Notes: generated by a model from the letters alone, not told the origin. Counted from the first letter of the stretch, positions 1-8,746 are shown. The stretch: DNA of 64,000 bases from Rasiella rasia (GCF_011044175.1 NZ_CP049057.1:1503501-1567500), one strand, 5' to 3'. Translations and numbers: made by a program.

Positions 1-747
1 ATTGGGGTTCGTGTAGAACATCAGCAGGAGTTAATAGACACCATACAGTATCACGGAGATAGTGACAATCCTTACCTACCTCCAGCTTCCTATGGTTTAG
101 TAGAACAGGTAGATGGTTTAGGTGTGTACTCATTTTGCATGTGCCCGGGTGGCATAATCGCACCCTGCGCGACAGAACAAGAAGAAGTAGTTACAAATGG
201 CTGGAGCCCTAGTAAGCGTAACAATCCGTATGCAAATTCTGGCATAGTAGTTAGTGTTGCTCCAGAAGATTTACCTAATTATGTTGAAGGAGACCCATTT
301 GTTTGTCTCAATTTTCAGAAAAAAGTAGAGCGCGATTGTTGGGAAGCTGCCGGAAAAACACAGGCCGTGCCAGCCCAACGTTTAATAGATTTTGTAGAAG
401 GTCGCATTTCAGTAAACTTTCCGAAGACATCGTACCAACCTGGTATTGTTTCGGTAGACTTGAATAACGTTTTACCCCCACTCATTAGTAAACGATTAAA
501 AAAGGCATTTAAAGCTTTTGGGAGAAAAATGAAGGGATATTACTCCAATGAAGCTGTTTTACACGCTCCAGAAAGTAGAACCTCATCTCCTGTTTCTATT
601 CCAAGGAACCCTGAAACCTTAGAGCACGTTGAGATTTCTGGACTATACCCTTGCGGAGAAGGCGCAGGATATGCGGGTGGCATTATATCTGCGGCTATCG
701 ATGGTATAAATTGTGTAGACGCTGTAGCCAAGAAAAAGGGGTATTAA
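1..747 (+). CDS. FAD-dependent dehydrogenase, COG2509 type (3' part, start outside window)
   Basis: The reading frame is open from base 1, so the gene starts upstream of the window and only about 248 C-terminal residues are present. The segment around GVYSFCMCPGG and the C-terminal SGLYPCGEGAGYAGGI motif are typical of the COG2509 family of predicted FAD/NAD(P)-dependent oxidoreductases; the second motif belongs to the nucleotide-binding fold that closes over FAD. Substrate and pathway are not known for most members. A GTG inside the frame at 124 could be read as a start, but homology-like sequence continues upstream of it, so it is not the real start. The gene ends 84 bases before the kinase gene and looks like an independent chromosomal gene. 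Confidence 0.85.
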   Translation: MGVRVEHQQELIDTIQYHGDSDNPYLPPASYGLVEQVDGLGVYSFCMCPGGIIAPCATEQEEVVTNGWSPSKRNNPYANSGIVVSVAPEDLPNYVEGDPFVCLNFQKKVERDCWEAAGKTQAVPAQRLIDFVEGRISVNFPKTSYQPGIVSVDLNNVLPPLISKRLKKAFKAFGRKMKGYYSNEAVLHAPESRTSSPVSIPRNPETLEHVEISGLYPCGEGAGYAGGIISAAIDGINCVDAVAKKKGY

Positions 748-831
748 GAATTGTTTTTGTTTCGATAGACGTTGAAATAATGGCTTTCAAAATATAACCA
801 TCTATCTTTACAATAATTTAGTACGGTAAAA

Positions 832-1911
832 ATGAATCATACAGAAATAGCGTTAAAAGAGCGCATCAAAGAGCTAACTTGCCTCTATGATATATCATCT
901 ATTATCGTAAATGCAGATGTTGGGCAAATGGAAGAAACCCTTAAAGCGATTGCGTTAAGCTTGAAAAAGGGATTTCAATTTCCCAAACATACCGAAATTT
1001 CCATCAAAACTGCCATTGCATCATTTGAAACTAAAGTTGTGAAAGAGGGGCTTCAAATAAGCTCTTCTATTCAAATATTTAATAAATCTGATGGGATGAT
1101 TATCGCTTCCTTAAAAGATGACAAAAGCTCTTTTCTAAAAGAGGAGCAGCAATTGCTAGATAGCGTAGCTCTTAAGATAGGAAATCTTTTAGAGCGTATT
1201 GAAATTCAACAAAATGAAATTTCACTTAAACGCCAAATGGAGCGAGCAGATCGTTTAGGAATTTTAGGTGAGCTAACAGCGGGAATTGCGCACGAACTTA
1301 ATACGCCACTGACAAACATTTTGGGGTTTGCCGAATTATTAAAAGATGATTTTAAAACAGATAAAAGAGTTTCATCAGATTTAGACAAGATTATTGACAA
1401 TGCAATTTTCTCTAGGGAAGTAGTAAAAAAATTGATGTTTTTCGCTTGCGAGATGCCCCAGGAAATGAAAGAATTAAATCTGGTACCCAGAATAAAAAAT
1501 GCGTTAGAATTACTCGATGCTTCCTTTAAGAAAGCGAAAGTTAAATACCTTGTAAAAATTGAAGATGATGAGCTTTTACTGAAAGCAGATACCATTCAAC
1601 TCACACAAATAATTTTCAACTTAATAATTAATGCCATTTATTTTTCGCCAGAAAATGGGTTGGTAACCATTGAAGCTTCGCAGTCTAAAAGTTATATAAT
1701 TTTAAAAATTATTGATGAGGGTCCTGGACTATCTAATGAAGCATTAGAAAAAGTGTTTCAACCATTCTTTACCACAAAACCTATTGGCGATGGTTCTGGG
1801 TTAGGATTGAGTGTGGTACACGGTATTGTGGCAAGCCATAAAGGGACTATAACTGTAGAAAACAATTCCAAAAAGGGCGCAAAATTTACAGTTAAACTAC
1901 CAAAAACTTAA
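832..1911 (+). CDS. Cytosolic sensor histidine kinase (NtrB-like)
   Basis: This 359-residue protein has no membrane segment, so it should sense a cytoplasmic signal. Residues 1-130 look like a degenerate GAF-type sensor domain ending in a coiled helix. The H-box is GIAHELNTPL with the phospho-accepting histidine near residue 154. The catalytic domain shows the N-box (LIINAIYFSPE), G1 (DEGPGL), F-box (FQPFFTTK) and G2 (GDGSGLGLS). The next gene, 15 bases downstream, encodes an NtrC-type response regulator, so the pair forms a two-component system. The ligand is unknown; the location before gdhA hints at nitrogen, carbon or energy status, which is inference. Confidence 0.93.
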   Translation: MNHTEIALKERIKELTCLYDISSIIVNADVGQMEETLKAIALSLKKGFQFPKHTEISIKTAIASFETKVVKEGLQISSSIQIFNKSDGMIIASLKDDKSSFLKEEQQLLDSVALKIGNLLERIEIQQNEISLKRQMERADRLGILGELTAGIAHELNTPLTNILGFAELLKDDFKTDKRVSSDLDKIIDNAIFSREVVKKLMFFACEMPQEMKELNLVPRIKNALELLDASFKKAKVKYLVKIEDDELLLKADTIQLTQIIFNLIINAIYFSPENGLVTIEASQSKSYIILKIIDEGPGLSNEALEKVFQPFFTTKPIGDGSGLGLSVVHGIVASHKGTITVENNSKKGAKFTVKLPKT

Positions 1912-1926
1912 TACTTTTATAGTCGA

Positions 1927-3261
1927 ATGCAGTTTAGAAAAGAGAATATACTCATTGTTGATGATGACATCCATATTCTGGAGTTACTGCAACGTCATTT
2001 ACAATCTTGGAGCTATCATTCTTATAAAGCTGTATCGGTAAAAGAAGCTGTTCAAATACTTCGAGATACCAACATAGACTTGCTCATAACCGATTTAAAA
2101 ATGCCTGAAATTGATGGTACAGAGCTTATCAAGTTCGTATCTGAGCACTACCCTACTTTGCCCAAACTTATTATTACTGGCTATCCTTCTGTTCAAGATT
2201 CTCTTGCTGCTATTAAATCTGGTGTAGTAGACTATTTAACCAAACCTTTTACAAAAGAAGAGCTTAGGAGTGCCATTGACAAATCGATAGGCAGTGCTAC
2301 TGATGTTTCAAAAAACATATTAAAATCTAAATCAGAAAATAAAAAACCACATTCCTACGGTGATATCATTGGCAATTCAGAAAAAATAAATAATGTTATT
2401 CAAATCATTGAACGGGTAAAGGACAACAAAGCGACCATTTTCGTTAAAGGCGAAAGTGGAACGGGTAAAGAACTTGTAGCACGTGCTATTCATTATCAAG
2501 GGAAATTTTCTCGAGCACCTTTTATTGCGGTAAATTGTGGAGGTATTCCTGAAAATTTATTGGAATCAGAACTTTTTGGCTACACCAAAGGCGCTTTCAC
2601 AGGAGCTGAAAAGAATCGCGACGGATTTTTTCAAGCGGCAAATGGCGGAACTATTTTTCTTGATGAAATAGGCAATGCTTCTACAGCTGTTCAATCTAGA
2701 TTGTTACGCGTCCTTCAAGAAAAAGAGGTGGTAAAAGTAGGTGCCCAAAAGGCTGAAAAAATTGATGTTCGCATTATTGCCGCCACCAATAGTGACTTAA
2801 AAGAAATGATTAGTAAAAAAGCCTTCAGAGAAGATCTTTATTACCGTCTCACGGTGGTAGAAATTGAAGTAGCTCCTTTGCGAGAACGTAAAGAAGACAT
2901 TCCGTTACTTGTTGAAAAATTTCTCTTTAAATACGGTGTAGAATATAAAGACCGCTTTATTAAAATTAGCCCCGAGGCTTCAGAAATATTGCAAAGATAC
3001 GATTGGCCAGGAAACATTCGTGAACTTGAAAATGTGATACAGCGAGCGGTTATTATGTGCGATAGACATATTGATGTTGCAGATCTCCCGGTAACTTTAA
3101 AATATACTATAGATTTTCCTGAAGGAGAACTACTTCCTCTCAAAGAAATTGAAAAAAAATATATTCAAAAAGTGTTAAATGCAACTAATAATAACAAGAC
3201 TAAAGCTGCTGAGATTTTGGGGATTGACAGGAAGACTATTAGATTGAAATTGAAAGATTGA
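1927..3261 (+). CDS. Sigma-54-dependent response regulator, NtrC family
   Basis: This 444-residue protein has the three expected domains. The receiver domain (1-120) carries the DDD acidic pocket and the phosphorylation site Asp56 in LLITDLKMP. The AAA+ domain (about 145-380) has Walker A GESGTGKE, the sigma-54 contact loop GAFTGA and Walker B TIFLDEIG. A Fis-type helix-turn-helix is at the C-terminus (KAAEILGIDRKTIRLKLKD). It should be phosphorylated by the kinase encoded just upstream and then open complexes of RNA polymerase with sigma-54. A near-perfect -24/-12 promoter lies 375 bases beyond its stop codon, ahead of gdhA, which makes that operon its most likely target. Confidence 0.95.
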   Translation: MQFRKENILIVDDDIHILELLQRHLQSWSYHSYKAVSVKEAVQILRDTNIDLLITDLKMPEIDGTELIKFVSEHYPTLPKLIITGYPSVQDSLAAIKSGVVDYLTKPFTKEELRSAIDKSIGSATDVSKNILKSKSENKKPHSYGDIIGNSEKINNVIQIIERVKDNKATIFVKGESGTGKELVARAIHYQGKFSRAPFIAVNCGGIPENLLESELFGYTKGAFTGAEKNRDGFFQAANGGTIFLDEIGNASTAVQSRLLRVLQEKEVVKVGAQKAEKIDVRIIAATNSDLKEMISKKAFREDLYYRLTVVEIEVAPLRERKEDIPLLVEKFLFKYGVEYKDRFIKISPEASEILQRYDWPGNIRELENVIQRAVIMCDRHIDVADLPVTLKYTIDFPEGELLPLKEIEKKYIQKVLNATNNNKTKAAEILGIDRKTIRLKLKD

Positions 3262-3529
3262 TGTCTTTTTTAGTTTAACAACAGAAGATATTTTTGAAAC
3301 TATTAAAATCTTTAAAAAGCTTATTACAAAAATCTAAGTATGCTTTAATAAGTGGCATCTCAATCAGAATTTTCTGCACTTCTAACTAAATTAGTTCTCC
3401 CTACCGAACCACTAATAGTCATGGTAGCGCCTTAAAGTTTAATTTGCAATAAGCCTATAAGAACTAAAGATAACTCATACTAATAATTCAAGCTACGTAA
3501 GTTCCTAATTGATACAAATCTCCCCTACT

Positions 3530-3543
3530 GGGTAATAATACCC
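3530..3543. promoter_or_regulatory. Candidate enhancer site for the NtrC-type regulator
   Basis: GGGTA-ATAA-TACCC is a perfect inverted repeat about 95-105 bases upstream of the sigma-54 promoter. That is the distance at which activator sites for this regulator class usually lie. The assignment is positional inference only; no second copy was identified. Confidence 0.35.
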
Positions 3544-3635
3544 CAATACTTAAACTATTCCCTTTTCCAAATTAAATCTAAAAACCCTTACTCAGTCAGG
3601 GTTTGTTCATTAAAATGCCATCTTGGTTTTTCCAA

Positions 3636-3650
3636 TGGCATGCGCCTTGC
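3636..3650 (+). promoter_or_regulatory. Sigma-54 (-24/-12) promoter ahead of gdhA operon
   Basis: The sequence TGGCATGCGCCTTGC matches the sigma-54 consensus TGGCAYG-N4-TTGC, with the invariant GG and GC doublets spaced exactly 12 bases apart. Transcription would begin near 3662 and give a leader of about 340 bases before gdhA. An NtrC-type activator with an intact GAFTGA loop is encoded immediately upstream. Confidence 0.75.
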
Positions 3651-3844
3651 CTTTAGTACATAAAACAAAGCCAGAAATGGCGATGGCATGATTTTAAAAA
3701 TAAAAACACAGTACATAATAAATTAGTTATCAGATTAGTAAAAACAAATTAGTCAGCACACCAAGAGATAGCCTATTCAGATTTACGAACAGATAAAATC
3801 TACCAAATAGGGACTTAAGTAAAATTCATTATAACACAAATACC

Positions 3845-3964
3845 ATGAGTTCACAATCACAAATAAACAATACTCAAAAAAGAGAAGAAACCCTTAAGCG
3901 AAGAAGACGATACATCGTCGAAAAATATAATGAACGAAGTATCACCAATCGACTTTTTAAATAA
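3845..3964 (+). CDS. Small basic peptide ORF in the gdhA leader
   Basis: An ATG-started frame of 39 codons lies within the leader of the gdhA transcript and ends 40 bases before the gdhA start. The product is very basic, with KRRRRY in the middle and a K at the C-terminus, and has no recognisable domain. It could be a real small protein, a regulatory leader peptide, or chance. The sequence gives no way to decide, so the call is weak. Confidence 0.3.
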   Translation: MSSQSQINNTQKREETLKRRRRYIVEKYNERSITNRLFK

Positions 3965-4004
3965 ACACTGAAAATAAAAAACCCGTTCAAAACGGTCTAT
4001 ACCT

Positions 4005-5312
4005 ATGAGAACAATCACAGCTGAAGTAAATAACACTAAAAAGAAAAAAGCACCTGTAAAGGGCATGATGGACAATGTGATGGAGCAATTTAATAGTGCT
4101 GCAGACCATATTGATCTTCACCCTAACATACGCAAGATTTTAAGCATTACCAATAATGAAATCATCGTGCACTTTCCTGTAAAAATGGATAATGGTGAAG
4201 TTGAAATATTTACAGGATATAGAGTGCAGCATAATAACGCATTAGGTCCCTATAAAGGAGGGTTACGTTATCACCCAACAGTAGATATAGATGCTGCAAG
4301 AGCATTAGCCATGTGGATGACTTGGAAGACTTCATTAGCTGGCTTGCCTTATGGAGGTGGCAAAGGTGGTATCCAGCTAGACCCATCGCAATATTCTCAG
4401 GGAGAATTAGAGCGTATTACACGTAGATTCACCTTTGCACTGGCAGATAACATTGGTCCAGAGCATGACATCCCTGCTCCAGATGTAAATACTAACAGCC
4501 AAACTATGGCGTGGATAGCAGACACCTATATGAGTACGCGACCGCCGGCAGAGCGCACTGCAAACCAACACGTGGTAACTGGAAAACCAGATGGTAGCGG
4601 TGGTCTCGAAGGCAGAGATCGTGCAACTGGTTATGGGGTGTTTCTAAACATTAAATTTTGGGCAGAACGCAGAAAGGAAAAATTAAAAGGCAAAAAATTT
4701 ATCGTTCAAGGTTTTGGTAATGTTGGGTATTGGGCAGCTCACTTTATGGAAAAGGAAGGGGCAAAATTAGTTGCCGCTCAAGATGCTTTTGGCAGTATAA
4801 GAAATACCAACGGAATTAAGGTTGAGGATTTGTACAATTATACTAGAATCAACAATGGAAGCTTAACAGGATTTCCAAATGCATTTGATCTTGACAATGA
4901 AAAATTTTTTACTACTGAATGCGATATCTGCATTCCAGCGGCATTAGGTAACCAAATAACGCAAAAAAACGCGAAAAGTATAAAGGCCAAGCTTATTGCC
5001 GAAGGCGCTAATGGTCCAACCAATGTAGAAGGTGAAAAAATATTATTAGAGCGAGGAGTTACAATCATCCCAGATATTCTTTGCAACTCTGGTGGTGTAG
5101 TAGGAAGTTATTTTGAATGGCTACAGAACCGAAACGGAGAACTGTGGCACTTAGATGAAGTAATGGCAAAACTCGATAAAAAGATGCGCGAATCGTTTAA
5201 TAAAGTGTTTGATTATTCTGAAAAAGAAGGAATGGATTTAAGAACGGCGGCTTATTGCATTGCTATTAGACGCATAGAGAAAGCCTATATCCAACGAGGG
5301 ATATTTCCTTAA
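4005..5312 (+). CDS. gdhA: Glutamate dehydrogenase (Glu/Leu/Phe/Val dehydrogenase family)
   Basis: This 435-residue enzyme interconverts glutamate and 2-oxoglutarate plus ammonia with NAD(P)H. The N-terminal catalytic domain has GPYKGGLRYHP and LPYGGGKGGIQLDP, which carry the substrate-binding and catalytic lysines. The C-terminal Rossmann domain has VQGFGNVGYWAA and is followed by the CDICIPAALGNQI and AEGANGPT motifs. Length is normal for the family. The first 20 residues are lysine-rich and variable. It is the first full-length gene after the sigma-54 promoter at 3636, which fits nitrogen- or energy-linked control. A GreA-like gene follows 21 bases later, probably in the same transcript. 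Cofactor preference cannot be read with confidence. Confidence 0.95.
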   Translation: MRTITAEVNNTKKKKAPVKGMMDNVMEQFNSAADHIDLHPNIRKILSITNNEIIVHFPVKMDNGEVEIFTGYRVQHNNALGPYKGGLRYHPTVDIDAARALAMWMTWKTSLAGLPYGGGKGGIQLDPSQYSQGELERITRRFTFALADNIGPEHDIPAPDVNTNSQTMAWIADTYMSTRPPAERTANQHVVTGKPDGSGGLEGRDRATGYGVFLNIKFWAERRKEKLKGKKFIVQGFGNVGYWAAHFMEKEGAKLVAAQDAFGSIRNTNGIKVEDLYNYTRINNGSLTGFPNAFDLDNEKFFTTECDICIPAALGNQITQKNAKSIKAKLIAEGANGPTNVEGEKILLERGVTIIPDILCNSGGVVGSYFEWLQNRNGELWHLDEVMAKLDKKMRESFNKVFDYSEKEGMDLRTAAYCIAIRRIEKAYIQRGIFP

Positions 5313-5333
5313 TTAAGAACATTAAAAAAAATA

Positions 5334-5759
5334 GTGAAAATGAAATACGGAAGCATAATATTAGAAAAAAAGGAGTATGTCTACCTAAAGCGTATACTCA
5401 ATATATCGGGATACGCCGAAAATTTTGAAACACAGAAATCACTTCAGCGGTTAAGCAATGAACTTAAGGAAGCACAAATCGTAGACGAGAAAGATATGCC
5501 AAAAGATGTAATCCGTTTCAATAGTAAGATTATGGTGTATGCTGAAACTGGATGGGAAAAAACACTTCAGCTTGTTATTCCTTCAGAAAAAAACACCAAG
5601 CTGGATAAAATTTCAATCCTAACACCAATGGGGGCCGCCCTTATTGGGTATTCTGAAGGGGATACAATTGAATGGGATTTTCCTTTAGGAACCCAGAAAA
5701 TAAATATTGTGACTGTAACACAGGACACAAATCAAAAAACCATAGAAGTACCCATTTAA
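5334..5759 (+). CDS. GreA/GreB-family (Rnk-like) elongation factor homologue
   Basis: This 141-residue protein has a C-terminal GreA/GreB domain, shown by LTPMGAALIGYSEGDTIEW followed by a strand-rich tail. The N-terminal half is shorter than in true GreA and lacks an obvious long coiled coil, so it resembles Rnk-like proteins that bind RNA polymerase without transcript cleavage. The start shown is a GTG; an in-frame ATG two codons later (5340) is equally possible. It follows gdhA by 21 bases and is probably co-transcribed. The role in this operon is inferred as tuning polymerase or stress response. Confidence 0.8.
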   Translation: MKMKYGSIILEKKEYVYLKRILNISGYAENFETQKSLQRLSNELKEAQIVDEKDMPKDVIRFNSKIMVYAETGWEKTLQLVIPSEKNTKLDKISILTPMGAALIGYSEGDTIEWDFPLGTQKINIVTVTQDTNQKTIEVPI

Positions 5760-5770
5760 AATTTAGAGCA

Positions 5771-6193
5771 ATGGAAATCTTAAAGACAGAAATATACAAT
5801 CACGATACAGACGTCGATGTAACCCATAAAATAAACACGATTGAACTAGACAACTGGATCAATCATCTCAAATACATAAAAAAAGAACTCAATAATTTAA
5901 TTGGGCTTTGTGGAGAAGATTTAAGTAACAAGTTTAAAGATGATAGCGTGCTTCTAAAATTTCAGAAAAAAGAAGCTGAAAATGAAATATTACTACAGGC
6001 GCTTTTTAATTATATGAATTCAAGAAGTGATATCGTAGAATGTGAAGACACGCATTGTGATATGGTCTTTATCACTGAACACGAAAGTTACAGGAGAAGT
6101 TATTTATATCATCTAGACAAATACAGAAGATTGAAAGATGAATTTTTTAGTCAAGTACAAGGCAAACTCACGCGACTAAATTTGATCTCATAA
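5771..6193 (+). CDS. Hypothetical helical protein
   Basis: This 140-residue charged, helix-rich protein has no family I recognise. It begins at the ATG at 5771, 11 bases after the GreA-like gene; a longer upstream extension would overlap that gene. It resembles the next gene product in length, in a central coiled region (ELNNLIGLCGEDLS..) and in a closing segment with YR and KEFF-type residues, so the two look like diverged duplicates. No signal peptide or membrane segment is seen. It is likely part of the gdhA-usp transcript. Confidence 0.7.
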   Translation: MEILKTEIYNHDTDVDVTHKINTIELDNWINHLKYIKKELNNLIGLCGEDLSNKFKDDSVLLKFQKKEAENEILLQALFNYMNSRSDIVECEDTHCDMVFITEHESYRRSYLYHLDKYRRLKDEFFSQVQGKLTRLNLIS

Positions 6194-6203
6194 GTCACAT
6201 ATA

Positions 6204-6593
6204 TTGGAAATTGAATTACCATACAAGATAGATGCCCATAGAAGACTGTGTATCAAAAAAGATCTTATAGAATTGAGTTATTGGATTGACACTCTTACAA
6301 CTATTAACACAGAAATTGATTATTCAAAAATTATCGGGCAGCAGCTTATTAAAGAGCAAAGTATAGAGGTAAACATTCAAGGACTACGTAGAAAGAACAC
6401 ATTAGTGATGGCAATGCTCTGTAAATATGAAAAAGAACTCAATGCAGAATATGAGTATGGAAAGAGAGAATATAACGTAACGCGTGCCAAAGAACACGAA
6501 AAAAAACGCGATTCGCATACAGCACTCATTAAGGAGTTTACACAACTTAAAAAAGAGATTTACCAGAAGTTATCCAAATTTCAACGCAGATAA
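6204..6593 (+). CDS. Hypothetical helical protein, likely paralogue of the previous gene
   Basis: This 129-residue protein starts at a TTG at 6204, 10 bases after the preceding gene; no ATG fits the start of the conserved part. Like its neighbour it has an LSYWIDTLTTINTEID segment (compare LDNWINHLKYIKKELN in the neighbour) and a long charged helix towards the C-terminus, which supports a tandem duplication. The function is unknown. It precedes the universal stress gene by 12 bases. Confidence 0.65.
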   Translation: MEIELPYKIDAHRRLCIKKDLIELSYWIDTLTTINTEIDYSKIIGQQLIKEQSIEVNIQGLRRKNTLVMAMLCKYEKELNAEYEYGKREYNVTRAKEHEKKRDSHTALIKEFTQLKKEIYQKLSKFQRR

Positions 6594-6605
6594 AACCAAG
6601 AAAAG

Positions 6606-7448
6606 ATGAAAAAGATACTAATTCCTATCGACTTTAAATTTAATAGCCATGATGCTATAGATTATTCCATCCAGTTTTTTAAACGTGAGCAATGCGAATT
6701 TTTCTTCTTACACACGTACACTTATGACCTATCTGGGCTTAACACCATAGATTTACTTCAGGCAGATGATGACTGGTTCGATAAGCCTAAATGCGAATCT
6801 GAAAATAACCTTGGCAAAATTATTCAAAAATATGCCTTTAATAAACGAGACGCCAAGCATCGATTTAGTGCCATTTCTGAATATTCCAATTTAATTCAGG
6901 GAATGAAAAAAGCCATTAAAGAAATTAATATCGATTTGGTTGTCCTCCCAGGAAAAGACAAAACAGGGGATGGTACAATAAGGTATAGCCGAAATACCAA
7001 ACGAATTATAGAGCATATCCGGGAATGTCCTGTAATGATCATTCCTGCCTCATCAAAAATGCATAAGAAACCTAAATTTGCATTGGTTTCAAGTTTCGAT
7101 TTGGATCTTCCTATAAGTGAGCTCGAAAATTGGTGTGAATTGGTACAAATTGCCAAAGGCAGTATAAAAATTGTTACGCTATCGGCAAAAGAAAAGTTAT
7201 CTGAACTTCAGAAAGCCAATCAAAGCAAGGTGCGTTATCAACTTGAAATGCTCACTAAAGAAAAAATTCAAATGGAGTATATTAAAAATGCCCCAGCTCT
7301 TAAGGACTTTGCCAGGGATCACGTAGATTACATAATGTGCCTTATAGATCGAAAACCTGATTTTTGGAGAAAACTGGGTATTACCCATTCACGTATCACG
7401 GATTTGGGACCAATTCCAAGTACCCCTGTAATCGCTCTACACAGATAG
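6606..7448 (+). CDS. Universal stress protein, tandem-domain type
   Basis: This 280-residue cytosolic protein belongs to the UspA superfamily. The first domain begins with KKILIPIDFKFNSHDAIDYS and reaches the ILVVLPGKDKTGDG-like nucleotide-loop region (here DLVVLPGKDKTGDG, about 110-125). The second domain (about 155-280) is degenerate and lacks a clear G-2x-G-9x-G(S/T) ATP-binding loop. It is the last gene of the gdhA group. UspA proteins respond to starvation and energy stress, which fits a sigma-54 operon with glutamate dehydrogenase, but the exact activity is unknown. Confidence 0.85.
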   Translation: MKKILIPIDFKFNSHDAIDYSIQFFKREQCEFFFLHTYTYDLSGLNTIDLLQADDDWFDKPKCESENNLGKIIQKYAFNKRDAKHRFSAISEYSNLIQGMKKAIKEINIDLVVLPGKDKTGDGTIRYSRNTKRIIEHIRECPVMIIPASSKMHKKPKFALVSSFDLDLPISELENWCELVQIAKGSIKIVTLSAKEKLSELQKANQSKVRYQLEMLTKEKIQMEYIKNAPALKDFARDHVDYIMCLIDRKPDFWRKLGITHSRITDLGPIPSTPVIALHR

Positions 7449-7652
7449 TTTTAAAATCAATTAGCGACGGTACATACCATATTATCTGAAGACTCATTCG
7501 TTCAGCCATCGTGGCTTTCCTGAGCGGGTAAGAGCCTGCGTCTATTTTTAATTAATTTCTCAATAGAAATTGGTTACAATAAACGTTCACTTCCTATTAA
7601 ATGGAGCCTATAGTTTTAAGAGTTATTTATCATTCTTATCAGAATTCTTCAA

Positions 7653-7660
7653 TACATTTG
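7653..7660 (+). promoter_or_regulatory. Bacteroidetes -7 promoter element
   Basis: TACATTTG fits the TAnnTTTG -7 consensus of Bacteroidetes sigma-A promoters. It sits 20 bases upstream of the GTG chosen as the start of the next gene and helps to choose that start over a TTG at 7570. A clear TTTG -33 element is not seen. Confidence 0.5.
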
Positions 7661-7680
7661 TACTTCGAGTAGCAACCACG

Positions 7681-8052
7681 GTGAAAAAATTTCAAAAAAT
7701 AGTGAGCCTATGGATGGCAATTTTGCTTACAGCCCTGTCTGTAAATGCAACTGCTATTACAACTACTACAACCGAGGCTCATAATGGAACTCAAAAACAG
7801 CTTGACGCTCATTTCTTCGGAAACAACGCAGGCTACTTCATTGATCAAACTCAACAAGAAATAAATTTTGAAACTGAAGAAGATAATATACCCTTATCGG
7901 TAGATGACAGTTTATTTTTTGGCACTCAAAGCAATTGTAATACAGCGCTTTTAAGTGCAGCTACGCACCATAAAAAAATTGCTAATGAAAACGCTTCAAT
8001 TAGCAAATACTACACAAAACAGATTCTTTTTCCCTTCCATTCCTTTTGGTAA
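7681..8052 (+). CDS. Hypothetical exported protein
   Basis: The frame is open from 7570, but a GTG at 7681 gives a classical signal peptide: a basic KKFQK start, then IVSLWMAILLTALSVNA with cleavage expected after it. A -7 promoter element just upstream supports this start. The mature protein is about 100 residues, threonine-rich at first and acidic in the middle (NFETEEDN), with no domain I recognise. It lies 86 bases before the next small gene. It probably acts in the periplasm; function is unknown. Confidence 0.55.
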   Translation: MKKFQKIVSLWMAILLTALSVNATAITTTTTEAHNGTQKQLDAHFFGNNAGYFIDQTQQEINFETEEDNIPLSVDDSLFFGTQSNCNTALLSAATHHKKIANENASISKYYTKQILFPFHSFW

Positions 8053-8138
8053 ACAATTGTTGCATGCTACATATGGTGTACTATTTCTTCGGAAACTTTA
8101 CACAATCACAACAATTAAAAAATTAAAAAAATACTACA

Positions 8139-8669
8139 ATGGATTCAGGAATGATGATAATCGCCATGGTACTCTTGGCAACTATAACAATACCTATATT
8201 TTTAATAGGTAGAAATGTAAAGAAACAATCGAAACAACTCTACAACGGACTAAATGCGCAGGCCTTTAAGAATAACGGAACACTAACTCGGCATACAGAG
8301 CACACCAATTTTGCACTCGGTTTAGACGAAACGGCCAAAGCTATTTATTATTTCAAAAAAACGGAAGACACAGAAGTATCCAAACAAATTGATTTAAACG
8401 TAGTAACGTCATGTGAAGTTATTAAAAAGACAAGACGGATAAAAAAGGCTAAAGGATTTGATGAAGTAATTGAAAAAATAACACTGATCTTCGTCAATAA
8501 AAATGGAGAAACAACACATATAGAATTTTACAATGAAGACGAAAATGTGTTGTCTGATGAGCTCACCGTTGCCAAAAAATGGAATGACACTATACAACAA
8601 ATACTGTCTAAAAAACAGGTGGCTAGTGGCACTAAAAAGGAATCTCCTATAGCCGCGGTTTTGTCATAA
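8139..8669 (+). CDS. Hypothetical protein with N-terminal membrane anchor
   Basis: This 176-residue protein starts with one strongly hydrophobic segment (MIIAMVLLATITIPIFLIG, residues 4-23) followed by a basic stretch, so it is likely anchored in the inner membrane with the rest in the cytoplasm. The soluble part (about 40-165) is a strand-rich domain of unknown fold, ending in a flexible lysine/serine tail. No family is recognised. A strong terminator follows, which closes this chromosomal gene group. Confidence 0.7.
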   Translation: MDSGMMIIAMVLLATITIPIFLIGRNVKKQSKQLYNGLNAQAFKNNGTLTRHTEHTNFALGLDETAKAIYYFKKTEDTEVSKQIDLNVVTSCEVIKKTRRIKKAKGFDEVIEKITLIFVNKNGETTHIEFYNEDENVLSDELTVAKKWNDTIQQILSKKQVASGTKKESPIAAVLS

Positions 8670-8712
8670 AAAGTAAATGATTAGGTAGTTTTATAATTAG
8701 GTGTTATGATGG

Positions 8713-8746
8713 AAAGAGGGTTAGCCACGTGTTATCCCTCTTTTTT
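8713..8746 (+). terminator. Rho-independent terminator
   Basis: AAAGAGGG (8713-8720) pairs with CCCTCTTT (8736-8743), with a 15-base loop, and the stem runs into a T-tract. It closes the plus-strand group ending at 8669. Confidence 0.75.

Larger units (their letters stand above)
3262..3844. other. Long intergenic region with sigma-54 promoter and inverted repeats
   Basis: About 580 bases lie between the response regulator and the first possible start codon of the gdhA leader. No convincing gene is seen here. It contains a sigma-54-type promoter (3636-3650), an inverted repeat of GGGTA and TACCC around 3530-3543, and an ATGCCA..TTGG / CCAA.TGGCAT inverted repeat that overlaps the promoter at 3615-3641. 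Confidence 0.6.

Noticed and set aside
7570-7680. Longer start for the exported protein at 7681
   Set aside because: The upstream TTG would place the promoter element and a non-coding-looking stretch inside the gene and hide the signal peptide.
7955-8212. Second ORF overlapping the 7681 and 8139 genes
   Set aside because: It runs in another frame across the end of one gene and the start of the next and its product has no features of a real protein.
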